Positions 41,733 through 50,355 of a stretch of 64,000 bases of DNA are shown here, piece by piece. The first letter of the stretch is position 1; every line of letters starts with the position of its first letter. The position numbers and the translations under genes are program-made. The notes beneath the pieces are model-generated. The model was not told the origin of the DNA. It saw only the letters and a list, made by a program, of their open reading frames with translations, and did no database searches. This DNA comes from Nocardia jinanensis (lineage in GTDB: Bacteria > Actinomycetota > Actinomycetes > Mycobacteriales > Mycobacteriaceae), in assembly GCF_014645735.1 (NCBI RefSeq), contig NZ_BMMH01000001.1, positions 124,001-188,000 of the forward strand, written 5' to 3'.

Positions 41733-42941
41733 ATGAGTACACGGACACTTCCGGATCTCGCGGAGTTCACCGAATCGGCCCGGACCTGGCTGCGCGAGGT
41801 CGCCGCGCCCCGCACCGAAGCCGCGTGGGGTCACGGTGACGATTCGGTCGCCGTATTCGAGAACTGGACCGCCGCGGAGGAACGCCGGCACACCGACGCG
41901 ATCCGCGATTACGAACGCACCAAATTCGATGCGGGATGGGGCCCGCTCGACTGGCCCGCCGAATACGGCGGGCGGGGATTGCCGATGTCGTATGTGCTCG
42001 CGTTCCGCCGAGCCGAAGCGGAGTTCGAGGTACCGCGGCGCACCGAAATGTTCTCGGTGACACAGCAATTGGTCGCTCCCACCATCGAGCAGTGGGGCAC
42101 CTCGGAACAGCGGGATCGCTATGTCCGGGCCATGCTGCGTACCGATCTGATCGCCTGCCAGCTCTTCTCCGAGACCGAGGCGGGCTCCGATCTGGCGGCG
42201 GTACGGACCCGGGCCACCCGTGCTGAAGAGGGCACCTGGACCCTCGACGGCCACAAGGTGTGGACCTCGGGTGCCAGAGTCGCCGACCTGGGTGTGGCCG
42301 TCTGCCGGACCGATCCGACGGCGGCCAAACACGCGGGCCTCACCGTTTTCCTGGTCCCGATGGATTCGCCCGGCGTCACCATCCGGCCGATCCGCCAGAT
42401 GACCGGCGGTAGCTCGTTCAACGAGGTCTACCTCGACGGTGTGGTGCTCGACGACGGACTGCGCCTCGGGCCGGTCGGCAAAGGTTGGCCTGTCGCGCTG
42501 ACCGTGCTCGCCGCCGAACGCCTCGACGGCGCGACTCTCGGCTTGGCCAATGCCGACCGGGCCGTGGCGCTGGCCCGCAACCTGGGGCGTGAGCTGTCGG
42601 ATCTGGAACGGGACCGGGTCGCCGATCTGGTCACCCGCAGCTATGTACAGCGGGTGGCGGGTATGCGAGTCGCCGCGGCGGTGGTCGCGGGGCGGGATCC
42701 CGGGCCGGAGGCCTCGGCGGGGAAACTGCTGGCCACCGACACCATGGCCCGCACCTCCGAGGTCGTGCGGTTACTGCTCGGCCGGGACCTGGTCGCCGAT
42801 TCGGGACGCTGGGGAACCTTCTCCTGGACCGAGCACATCCTCGGGGCGCCCGGTTACCGGATAGCCGGTGGTACCGACGAGATCCAGCACAACATCATCG
42901 CCGAGCGGGTGCTCGGCCTGCCCAAGGAGCCGCGCCAATGA
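41733..42941 (+). CDS. Acyl-CoA dehydrogenase
   Basis: A 402-residue flavoprotein. GWGPLDWPAEYGGRGLPMSY in the N-terminal domain, CQLFSETEAGSDLAAVRTRA (FAD and substrate contacts) near residue 147, and the C-terminal YRIAGGTDEIQHNIIAERVL. The position of the common catalytic Glu (Y-E-G-T) is Gly here (AGGTDEIQ), as in many actinobacterial FadE proteins in which the base lies elsewhere or on a partner. It starts 14 bases after the thiolase-like gene and overlaps the kinase gene by four bases. Confidence 0.9.
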   Translation: MSTRTLPDLAEFTESARTWLREVAAPRTEAAWGHGDDSVAVFENWTAAEERRHTDAIRDYERTKFDAGWGPLDWPAEYGGRGLPMSYVLAFRRAEAEFEVPRRTEMFSVTQQLVAPTIEQWGTSEQRDRYVRAMLRTDLIACQLFSETEAGSDLAAVRTRATRAEEGTWTLDGHKVWTSGARVADLGVAVCRTDPTAAKHAGLTVFLVPMDSPGVTIRPIRQMTGGSSFNEVYLDGVVLDDGLRLGPVGKGWPVALTVLAAERLDGATLGLANADRAVALARNLGRELSDLERDRVADLVTRSYVQRVAGMRVAAAVVAGRDPGPEASAGKLLATDTMARTSEVVRLLLGRDLVADSGRWGTFSWTEHILGAPGYRIAGGTDEIQHNIIAERVLGLPKEPRQ

Positions 42942-43888
42942 CACTGGAACACCGTGTCCGCGAACGGTTGTCCGCCGAGTCGGGAGCCGAGCTCACCGGA
43001 TTCGAGCGGCTGCCCGGTGGCCACTCGGGACTCACCTATCGCGCGGTGACCACCGACGGAACCTACGTGGTGAAGGCGGTACCCGAAGGGCGCGAAGCGA
43101 TCGGCCGCCACGATATGTTGCGCCAGGCCCGGATCATGCGCGCGCTGGCGCCGACCGAGGTCCCGGTGCCGCGCATCGTCGTGGAGGACGACAGCGAGCC
43201 CGCCTGGTTCGCCATGGAATTCGTCTCCGGGGAATCGCTGGAACCGGTACTGGACGACCCGGCGGTAGCGCCGGAGATCGCCGCGGCCCGGATGCGCCGC
43301 GCCGCGGAGGTGCTGCCCCGGTTGCACGCGGTCGCCCTCGGCACCGTTCCCGGCATCGAAGCAGCCCTGACCCCGGCCGACGAGCTCGCCCGCTGGGCCC
43401 GCACTCTCGGCGCGGTACCGCCGGAACTGGTTACCGGAGGTGACCGTCTACTCGAGTTGCTCGGCAATCGGATCCCGGAGCCGCTGGCCCCCACCCTGGT
43501 GCACGGCGATTATCGGCTCGGCAATATCATCGCCGCCGGCACCGAACCGGTCGCGCTGATCGATTGGGAGATCTGGAGTGCCGGGGATCCGCGGGTCGAG
43601 CTCGGCTGGTTCCTCGTCTTCGCCGACGGCACAAATTTTCCCGAGGTGGGCCGCACAGTGCCCGGCCTGCCGAGCGCCGCCGAACTGGTGGACCACTACC
43701 GCACCGGCGGACCCGCGCTGCCCGAGCTCACCTGGTTCGACGCCCTCGGCCGCCTCAAAATGGCCGCCATCATGGGTCATAACCTGCGTCGGCATCGCGA
43801 GGGCCGGCACCACGACCCGGACCAGGAAAAACTGCCCGCCACCATCGACCGCCTCATCGAGACCGGAACCGCGCTGCTCGCCGGTTGA
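42938..43888 (+). CDS. APH-fold phosphotransferase, ACAD10/11- and LvaA-like
   Basis: A 316-residue kinase of the aminoglycoside-phosphotransferase fold. Lys46 (YVVKAVPE) would bind ATP; HGDYRLGN (His189-Gly-Asp191-Asn196) is the catalytic loop; IDWEIWSAGDP (Asp209) binds magnesium. The branch is the one fused to acyl-CoA dehydrogenase in animal ACAD10/ACAD11 and encoded separately as LvaA in Pseudomonas, where it phosphorylates the hydroxyl of 4-hydroxyacyl-CoA. Here an ACAD gene follows 25 bases later, so the same two-step chemistry is likely. It is not expected to confer antibiotic resistance. Confidence 0.85.
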   Translation: MTLEHRVRERLSAESGAELTGFERLPGGHSGLTYRAVTTDGTYVVKAVPEGREAIGRHDMLRQARIMRALAPTEVPVPRIVVEDDSEPAWFAMEFVSGESLEPVLDDPAVAPEIAAARMRRAAEVLPRLHAVALGTVPGIEAALTPADELARWARTLGAVPPELVTGGDRLLELLGNRIPEPLAPTLVHGDYRLGNIIAAGTEPVALIDWEIWSAGDPRVELGWFLVFADGTNFPEVGRTVPGLPSAAELVDHYRTGGPALPELTWFDALGRLKMAAIMGHNLRRHREGRHHDPDQEKLPATIDRLIETGTALLAG

Positions 43889-43913
43889 GGTCCCCCAGTT
43901 CAGGAGCCGCACT

Positions 43914-45116
43914 GTGGATTTCTCCTACTCCGCTCGCACCCAGGACCTGCTCGACAAGCTCGAACATTTCATGAACGACCACATCTATCCGGCCGAGCCG
44001 ATCTACGACGCGCAGATCGCGGCCGCGGATAATCCGCACGAACAGCCGCGGATCATGCGGGAATTACAGGCCCGAGCCCGGGAGGCGGGTCTGTGGAATC
44101 TATTCATGACCCACGACGGATTGGGCGCCGGGCTCACCAACCTCGAATATGCCCCGCTCGCCGAAATGGTCGGCCGGTCGATCATCGGCAACGAGGCGAT
44201 CAATTGTTCGGCACCCGATACCGGCAATATGGAAATCCTGGCCATGTTCGGCACCGAGGAACAGAAAACGCAATGGTTGCGCCCGCTCCTGGATTGTGAG
44301 ATCCGGTCGGCTTTCGCGATGACCGAACCCGCCGTCGCCAGTTCCGACGCCACCAATATCACCTCGACCATCCGCCGCGACGGAGACGACTACGTTCTCA
44401 ACGGCCGCAAATGGTACATCTCCGGCATTCTCGACCCGGATTGCCAACTCGTCATCTTCATGGGTAAATCCGGTCCGGAAGCGGCGCCCTACCGTCGGCA
44501 GAGCATGATCCTGGTCCCGGCGGACGCACCGGGAATCGAAGTTCTGCGTGATCTGCCGATGTTCGGTTTCCACGACCGGCTCGGTCACGGCGAGGTGCAG
44601 TTCACCGATGTCCGGGTGCCGGCGGCGAATATGCTCGGCGCCGAGGGCGACGGATTCGCGATCGCGCAGGGCCGGTTGGGCCCGGGCCGGATGCACTATG
44701 CGATGCGGGCCATCGGGATGGCCGAACGCGCACTGGAACTGATGTGCCGCCGATCGCTGGAACGCATCGCGTTCGGCGGCCCACTCGCCGACCGCGGAGT
44801 AGTGCGGGAGTGGATCGCCCGCAGCCGGATCGAGATCGACCAGATCCGGTTGCTGGTCCTGAAATCGTCCTGGCTGATGGATACCGCGGGCAATGCGGCG
44901 GCGCGCTCGGAGGTCGCCGCGATCAAAGTGGCCGCCATGGAGGTCGCGCACGCCGTGGTCGACCGCGCGGTGCAGACCTTCGGCGCGGCGGGTGTCAGCA
45001 ACGACACGGTGCTGGCCCGGATGCACGCGATCACCCGGGCCCTACAGATCGCCGACGGCCCCAACGAAGTACATCTGCGCACCATCGCGCGTCTGGAAGT
45101 GAAGAAATACCGATGA
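43914..45116 (+). CDS. Acyl-CoA dehydrogenase family protein, ACAD10/11- and LvaC-like
   Basis: A 400-residue protein starting at GTG 43914 with AGGAG seven bases upstream. DHIYPAEPIYDAQIAAADN and EAGLWNLFM are typical of the ACAD10/11 N-terminal domain; AFAMTEPAVASSDATNITS near residue 140 and ALQIADGPNEVHLRTIARLE at the C-terminus match the same branch. In LvaC and ACAD11 this domain removes phosphate from a 4-phosphoacyl-CoA and yields the 3-hydroxy isomer. The gene overlaps the following SDR by four bases. Whether it acts on phosphorylated substrate or as an ordinary dehydrogenase needs the kinase result. Confidence 0.87.
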   Translation: MDFSYSARTQDLLDKLEHFMNDHIYPAEPIYDAQIAAADNPHEQPRIMRELQARAREAGLWNLFMTHDGLGAGLTNLEYAPLAEMVGRSIIGNEAINCSAPDTGNMEILAMFGTEEQKTQWLRPLLDCEIRSAFAMTEPAVASSDATNITSTIRRDGDDYVLNGRKWYISGILDPDCQLVIFMGKSGPEAAPYRRQSMILVPADAPGIEVLRDLPMFGFHDRLGHGEVQFTDVRVPAANMLGAEGDGFAIAQGRLGPGRMHYAMRAIGMAERALELMCRRSLERIAFGGPLADRGVVREWIARSRIEIDQIRLLVLKSSWLMDTAGNAAARSEVAAIKVAAMEVAHAVVDRAVQTFGAAGVSNDTVLARMHAITRALQIADGPNEVHLRTIARLEVKKYR

Positions 45117-45868
45117 GCACAACGGATCTGACCGGAAAGATCGCACTGGTGACCGGCGCGAGCCGTGGACTCGGTCTGGCGATCGCCCGCGGGCTGCGCG
45201 ACGCCGGCGCCACGGTGATCGTCTCCAGCCGCAAGCTCGCGGCCTGCGAAGCGGCGATCGCCGCGCTCGGCGACGGTCCCGGCGACGCGTATCCACTGGA
45301 ACTGCATGTGGGCAGGTGGGACAGCATAGAACCCGCCGTCGACCGGATCGTCGCCGAATTCGGTGGTCTCGACATCGTGGTCAACAATGCCGGGATCGCG
45401 CCGCTCGCCGAGAACCTCGTGTCGGTGACCGAGGGGCTGTGGGACAAAACCCTCGAGGTGAACCTGAAGGGACCGTTCCGGCTGATGGCGGTCGCCGGTG
45501 CCCGGATGGCCGCCGCGGGCGGCGGATCGATCGTCAATATCTCCAGTATCGGCGCGATCCGGCCGAGCCCGCCGGAGGCGATGTATGCCGCCGCCAAGAA
45601 CGGCCTCAACGCGCTGACCATGGCATTCGCGCAGGAATACGCGCCGTCGGTACGGGTGAACTGTGTGCTGCCGGGGGGTTTCGCGACGGAGATGGCCGAA
45701 CACTGGGACGAGGAGTTCGTCGGCAAGATCGTCGACCGGCTGCCCGCGGGCAGGCTGGGGCGGCCGGAGGAGATCGCCGGGCTGGTCGTTCATCTGGCGA
45801 GCGATGCCGCCGGGTACACGACCGGGGCCCTCATCCCGGTCGACGGCGGCCGGACCGCGGTGTACTGA
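45113..45868 (+). CDS. SDR-family oxidoreductase
   Basis: A 251-residue classical SDR. VTGASRGLGLA near residue 14, NNAGIAPL near 92, ISSIGAIRPSPPEAMYAAAK with Ser, Tyr and Lys, and GALIPVDGGRTAVY at the C-terminus. Arg after the second strand (SSRK) favours NADP(H). ATGA overlap with the upstream ACAD and TGATG overlap with the next SDR. It probably oxidises a hydroxyacyl-CoA in the pathway. Confidence 0.88.
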   Translation: MSTTDLTGKIALVTGASRGLGLAIARGLRDAGATVIVSSRKLAACEAAIAALGDGPGDAYPLELHVGRWDSIEPAVDRIVAEFGGLDIVVNNAGIAPLAENLVSVTEGLWDKTLEVNLKGPFRLMAVAGARMAAAGGGSIVNISSIGAIRPSPPEAMYAAAKNGLNALTMAFAQEYAPSVRVNCVLPGGFATEMAEHWDEEFVGKIVDRLPAGRLGRPEEIAGLVVHLASDAAGYTTGALIPVDGGRTAVY

Positions 45869-46659
45869 TGGATACACAGACGGCCGGACCGGAGACCGGA
45901 ACACTGGAGAGCCTGTTCGGGCTGAGCGGACGGGTCGCGGTGGTCACCGGCGCCTCGTCGGGGCTGGGCCTGGGCTTCGCCCGTACGCTGGCCGGTGCGG
46001 GCGCCACCGTCTACGCGGCCGCCCGCCGAGTGGACCGGTTACGGGAACTGGCCCGGGCCGATCCCCGGATCGTGCCGGTGCCCTGCGATGTGACCCTGCA
46101 CGAGGACCGCACCGCCCTGGTGGACCGCTGCTATACGGAGTCCGGACGCCTGGACATCCTGGTCAACAACGCGGGCCGGGCCGGGCCGCCGCAGGCGGAG
46201 CAGGAAACCGATGCGGAATTCCGCGCGATCCTGGAGTTGAACCTGCTCGCCGGTTTCCACCTCGCCACCTGCGCGGCGGCCCGGTTGCCCGACGGCGAAC
46301 GCGCCTCTTACATCAATATCTCCTCGGTGATCGGCCTGGTCTCGACGGCGCCGATCGGCGGCGCGAGCTACGCCGCGTCCAAGGCCGGGACCCTGGGACT
46401 CACCCGCGAACTCGCCGGTCAGTGGGGCCGGCGCGGTATCCGGGTGAACGCCGTGGTCCCGGGCTGGTTCGATACGGAGATGACCGACGGACTGTTCAGC
46501 AACGAGAAATCGGCGGGCTGGGTCCGGCGCAACACCATGCTCGGCCGGGGCGGCCGCGCGGGAGAGGTCGACGGCGCGGTGCTGTTCCTCGCCTCGGACG
46601 CCTCGTCGTATATGACCGGGCAGACCGTCGTGGTCGACGGCGGCTGGACGGCCCGCTGA
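45868..46659 (+). CDS. SDR-family oxidoreductase
   Basis: A 263-residue SDR: VVTGASSGLGLGFA near residue 24, NNAGRAGPPQAEQE, ISSVIGLVSTAPIGGASYAA with the SK that follows, and TGQTVVVDGGWTAR at the end. The 15-residue N-terminal extension precedes the cofactor strand. Start and stop codons overlap both neighbours by one base (TGATG), so it is translationally coupled. Second dehydrogenase step of the same pathway, substrate unknown. Confidence 0.88.
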   Translation: MDTQTAGPETGTLESLFGLSGRVAVVTGASSGLGLGFARTLAGAGATVYAAARRVDRLRELARADPRIVPVPCDVTLHEDRTALVDRCYTESGRLDILVNNAGRAGPPQAEQETDAEFRAILELNLLAGFHLATCAAARLPDGERASYINISSVIGLVSTAPIGGASYAASKAGTLGLTRELAGQWGRRGIRVNAVVPGWFDTEMTDGLFSNEKSAGWVRRNTMLGRGGRAGEVDGAVLFLASDASSYMTGQTVVVDGGWTAR

Positions 46660-47696
46660 TGCTCGCCGTCCAGCTCACCGCGTGGGGGTCCGAACCCGAA
46701 CTCCGTGAGATCCCCACCCCGCGCCCGTGCGGCGAGGAGCTGCTGGTGCGGGTCGAGGCGGCCGGATTGTGCCGCTCGGATCTGCACGTGATGGATTCCG
46801 CCGCCGGCGGTTTCGACTATCCACTGCCCCTCACCCTCGGACACGAGGTGGCGGGCACCGTGATCGACGCGGGACCGTTTGCCGACCGTGGCTGGATCGG
46901 GGAGAGCGTGGTGGTCCACGGTATCTGGAGTTGCGGTGCGTGCCGCAACTGCGCGCGGGGGCGGGAGAACTACTGTCTGCGCCTGCGATCCGACGGCCGC
47001 GGGGTCCCCATCGGCAACGGACTCGGCCATCCGGGCGGGCTGGCCCAGGCGATGATCGTGCCGGCGGGCCGGTTCCTGGTCCGGACCCGGGGGGTGGACC
47101 CGGTGGTCTGCGCGCCTCTCGCGGACGCGGGCCTGACCGCCTATCACGCCGTACGCGAACATCGCGATCTGATCGATTCCGGCGGCGTATGCCTCGTGGT
47201 GGGGGTAGGCGGGCTCGGCCATCTCGCCGTCCAGATACTCCGTGAATTCGGCGCCGGCCGCATCATCGCCGTCGACAACCGGCCGGATGCGCGCACGCAG
47301 GCGCGCCGGCTCGGCGCGGACGCGGTGTTCCCCGATATCGGTTCCGCGACCGGCGACCTGGGCGAAGGCGCGGATCTGATCGTGGATTTCGCGGGCGCGC
47401 CCGACACCGTCGGCCCGGCCGGATCAGCGCTCGCCCCGGGTGGGCGGCTGGTGGTGGTCGGTAGTGCGGGCGGACGGCTCGAGGTCGGCAAGGACGTGGG
47501 CCTGGCCATGGGCTGGGGTGTCACGGCGCCCTTCTGGGGTCCGCGGTCGGATCTGGTGGCGGTGGTCGAGCTGGCCCGCCGGGGCGTACTGCACGTCACC
47601 GCGCAGACCTTCCCCCTCACCGAAGCGGTCGAGGTGTACCGCAGGCTGCGCGCGGGCGGGATCACCGGCCGCGCCGTCCTGGTGCCACCGGCGTGA
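46659..47696 (+). CDS. Zinc-dependent alcohol dehydrogenase
   Basis: A 345-residue medium-chain dehydrogenase. Catalytic zinc ligands Cys38 and His62 (GHE), structural zinc Cys92, Cys95, Cys98 and Cys106 (SCGACRNCARGRENYC), and cofactor motif VGVGGLGHLAVQ near residue 175, followed by DNRPDA, which favours NAD(H). It oxidises a primary or secondary alcohol or reduces the carbonyl. One-base overlap with the SDR before it; 70 bases to the acyl-CoA ligase. Confidence 0.92.
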   Translation: MLAVQLTAWGSEPELREIPTPRPCGEELLVRVEAAGLCRSDLHVMDSAAGGFDYPLPLTLGHEVAGTVIDAGPFADRGWIGESVVVHGIWSCGACRNCARGRENYCLRLRSDGRGVPIGNGLGHPGGLAQAMIVPAGRFLVRTRGVDPVVCAPLADAGLTAYHAVREHRDLIDSGGVCLVVGVGGLGHLAVQILREFGAGRIIAVDNRPDARTQARRLGADAVFPDIGSATGDLGEGADLIVDFAGAPDTVGPAGSALAPGGRLVVVGSAGGRLEVGKDVGLAMGWGVTAPFWGPRSDLVAVVELARRGVLHVTAQTFPLTEAVEVYRRLRAGGITGRAVLVPPA

Positions 47697-47766
47697 CGAG
47701 GGCATTCCGCCCCGCGACAGCGCGGCGACGAGTAAACAGAGAGCACAGCGGCACGAGGAACGGGCG

Positions 47767-49281
47767 ATGAGAGTACTGGCAGCGGAGATGCTCGAGCGGG
47801 CGCGGCGGACACCGGCGGAGATAGCGGTGATCGACGAGCTCGGACAGCACACCCTGGGTGAGATCGTGGCCACGGCGAACGCCCTGGCGGAGCGGATAGC
47901 GGCTATCGACGACCGCGCGCCCACGGTCCTGATCCAGGCCGACAACACCTGGCGGACCCTCGCCGCGGCGCTCGCGGTCGGATTGCGCGGCGGCGTGGTC
48001 GCCGTGTTCAGTCCGCACGCGACCGAATCGGAGTTCCGGCTGGCGCTCGAGGATATCGATCCGGATCTGGTGATCGGCGAACCGGAGGCATTGCGCCGCT
48101 GGGAAGCGCCGGAGGACATCTACTCCCGCCGCGTCACCGCCTTCGCCGATCATCTGTTGCTGGCACGCGAGGCACGGTTCGGGCCGGTCCGGCGCTGGCA
48201 CGGTGGTAGCGCCATCGCGATGACCTCCGGTTCCACCGGCCGTCCCAAATGCGTGGTCCAATCCGAGGACGCCATCCGCTACGCCTGCCGCAGCACCATC
48301 GACGCCGTCGGGTTGCGACCGGGTGAGACGGTGGGCGCATTCGTACCGCTGTCCTCCGTGGCCGCGTTCTGTTTCGGCATGTACCTACCGGCTTTCCTGG
48401 GCGCCACCATGGTCGCCGTCGGCCGATGGTCCCCGGCCGCGGCTCTCGACACCATGGCCGGGCACCGGGTGGCCTGGACCATGCTGGTACCGACCATGGC
48501 GCTACAGCTCTCGGTGGTGGAGAACAGCAGCGGGCGCCTGGCGGCACTGCGGGCGATGACCGTGGGCGGGGGGCCGATGAACCAGCGGGCCCTCGCCGAG
48601 GCCGAGGAGAAGCTCGGCACCACCTTCCTGCGGGTCTTCGGTATGTCGGAATGCCTGGGCCACACCACACCGCGGCTCGATGATCCACCGGAGATCCGGC
48701 TGGGACGCGACGGGCGCCCGTTCCCCGGAACAGTTGTGCGCGCTGTCGACGAGAGCGGCGCCGCCCTCCCCGCCGGGGAGATCGGCGACGCGCAGGTGCG
48801 GGGCCCGTCCTTGTTCGTCGGCTACGCCCGCCACGGCGTCCCGGTAGCGCCGGCGCTCACCGACGACGGTTTCCTGCCGACCGGTGATCTGGTCGAGGTG
48901 GCGGTGGACGGTTCCATCCGGGTGATGGGCCGCCAGAAGCAGATCATCATCCGGGGTGGGCGAAATATCGATATCAACGAGATCGAGGCCGCGATCGCGG
49001 CGATACCGGGTGTGGTGCAGGTATGCGTCGTCCCGGTACCGGACGATCTGCTCGGCGAACGCGCCGCGGCGCTGGTCGTCGCCGATACCGGGGAGCTGAC
49101 ACTGCAGACGGTGACCGCGCGACTCGCGGCCGCGGATTTTCCCAAATTCAAATGGCCCGAATATCTGTTCTCCGTGGCCGACCTTCCGCAGAATCGGGTG
49201 GGAAAATTGTCCCGGCCGGACGCGGTCCGGCTCGCCGCGCGGATGGCCGCAGCCGACTCGAGTTCATATCAGGTGGGGTAG
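47767..49281 (+). CDS. AMP-forming acyl-CoA ligase
   Basis: A 504-residue ANL-superfamily enzyme. Motif A3 MTSGSTGRPKCVV near residue 158, GMSECLGHTT near 290, TGDLVEV near 375, the hinge GGRNIDINEIE and the catalytic Lys in NRVGKLSRP near the C-terminus. It activates a carboxylic acid to its CoA thioester through an acyl-adenylate. As the last gene of the 39371-49281 unit it likely supplies the CoA ester on which all the other enzymes act. ATG 47767 is preferred over upstream frame extension through the ADH gene. Confidence 0.92.
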   Translation: MRVLAAEMLERARRTPAEIAVIDELGQHTLGEIVATANALAERIAAIDDRAPTVLIQADNTWRTLAAALAVGLRGGVVAVFSPHATESEFRLALEDIDPDLVIGEPEALRRWEAPEDIYSRRVTAFADHLLLAREARFGPVRRWHGGSAIAMTSGSTGRPKCVVQSEDAIRYACRSTIDAVGLRPGETVGAFVPLSSVAAFCFGMYLPAFLGATMVAVGRWSPAAALDTMAGHRVAWTMLVPTMALQLSVVENSSGRLAALRAMTVGGGPMNQRALAEAEEKLGTTFLRVFGMSECLGHTTPRLDDPPEIRLGRDGRPFPGTVVRAVDESGAALPAGEIGDAQVRGPSLFVGYARHGVPVAPALTDDGFLPTGDLVEVAVDGSIRVMGRQKQIIIRGGRNIDINEIEAAIAAIPGVVQVCVVPVPDDLLGERAAALVVADTGELTLQTVTARLAAADFPKFKWPEYLFSVADLPQNRVGKLSRPDAVRLAARMAAADSSSYQVG

Positions 49282-49324
49282 AGTTGAAGCATCCATACAG
49301 TCGAATCCTGGGGGCACTTCACTC

Positions 49325-49948
49325 ATGACCGTTGATACCGGAGCTCGGCGGGAAAGCCCGCGATCCAAGCGGGGCAGCATCCTGACCGCGGCAATCGAGC
49401 AATTCGGACGAATCGGTTACGAGCATACGAAATGGGCGTCGATCGCCGACGAGGTCGGAATCGGCCAGACCGCGCTCTACCACTATTTCGAATCGAAAGC
49501 ACACTGCCTGCTGACGATCATGCGCCTGGAATTGGCCGATTCCGTCGACCGTTTCGTGGCGGCCACCGCGGGTGCGGAAGATCCGGAGAAAGCGCTCCGC
49601 GCGGCCGTGGCCGGAGCATTGCGTGCCGAACCCATCGACGCGTTACAGCGGCGGATTCTGCAGAACCATATGGATCTGCTCGCCGCGCCGCGCCAATCCG
49701 AGAAAGAGGAAGCCGAACGGCTGCGTTCGCGCGAACTGGTCCAGCAAATCGAACAGAACTGGACCGACCTCATCGCCCGCGGTATCGAGTCCGGTGATTT
49801 CGCAGATGCCGATCCACGCATACAGGGCCGGCTGGTCCTGGCGGTTGTGATCAGCGTATGGCGCTGGTACCGCCCCGACGGCACGCTCACGCTGGCCGAG
49901 ATCACCGAAACAGTCACCGACACCGTGGTGCGGATGGTGCGCGCGTAA
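49325..49948 (+). CDS. TetR-family transcriptional regulator
   Basis: A 207-residue protein. The N-terminal HTH (ILTAAIEQFGRIGYEHTKWA, then SIADEVGIGQTALYHYFESK) is followed by a helical ligand domain of the kind seen in KstR- and FadR-like regulators of lipid catabolism. It lies between the catabolic operon and the EthD/MBL pair. TGAACT-N6-AGTTCA dyads near these units are good candidates for its binding site. An acyl-CoA is the likely ligand by analogy with the family. Confidence 0.9.
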   Translation: MTVDTGARRESPRSKRGSILTAAIEQFGRIGYEHTKWASIADEVGIGQTALYHYFESKAHCLLTIMRLELADSVDRFVAATAGAEDPEKALRAAVAGALRAEPIDALQRRILQNHMDLLAAPRQSEKEEAERLRSRELVQQIEQNWTDLIARGIESGDFADADPRIQGRLVLAVVISVWRWYRPDGTLTLAEITETVTDTVVRMVRA

Positions 49949-49992
49949 CTCCGCCGAGCGGAGGGAGCGCGCCGTCGCACGCCCTGTGAAAC

Positions 49993-50010
49993 CAAACAGA
50001 ATTCAGTTAG
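49993..50010. promoter_or_regulatory. Operator-like dyad upstream of the EthD-like gene
   Basis: CAAACA-GAATTC-AGTTAG has the same layout as the TGAACT-N6-AGTTCA sites (two half-sites around six bases) with several mismatches; its core AACA-GAATTC-AGTT is symmetric at 12 of 14 positions. It ends ten bases before the ATG at 50020. Confidence 0.45.
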
Positions 50011-50019
50011 GATACCGGG

Positions 50020-50355
50020 ATGTACAACCTCATCGTTCTGGCGGCGCGCCCCAGCGATTGGACCCATGAGCAGTTCATCGACTGGTGGCGCGGCGAACAC
50101 GCCGAGGTGACCTATCCGCTCCCCGGCCTGCTGCGCTGGCAGCACACCGAACTGCTCGACACCTTCGACGAGCGGTCCGCCGGATGGGACGGCCTGTCCA
50201 TCCTGAGCTTCGCATCGCGGGAGGCACTGGACGCCGCGCTGGCGAGCCCGGAATGGAAAGAGGCCGTGCGCAATGTCGGCGCGATGCGCGGCCGCCGCAT
50301 GATCTGGTACGGCGCGGAGCAGACGATGGTGCCCGCGGCCGGCAGCGGCGAATGA
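50020..50355 (+). CDS. EthD-domain (dimeric alpha/beta barrel) protein
   Basis: A 111-residue ferredoxin-like protein. YNLIVLAARPSDWTHEQFID, WWRGEHAEVTYPLPGLLRWQ and a central SFASREALDAALASPEW are typical of the EthD family, found with ether- and lipid-degrading gene sets. Members bind or process small organic intermediates. Its stop overlaps the MBL-fold gene by four bases. Function unknown in detail. Confidence 0.82.
   Translation: MYNLIVLAARPSDWTHEQFIDWWRGEHAEVTYPLPGLLRWQHTELLDTFDERSAGWDGLSILSFASREALDAALASPEWKEAVRNVGAMRGRRMIWYGAEQTMVPAAGSGE

Noticed and set aside
42938..43888. Aminoglycoside resistance gene
   Set aside because: The fold is shared, but the gene lies inside a fatty-acid-type operon next to an ACAD and resembles the ACAD10/11 kinase branch.
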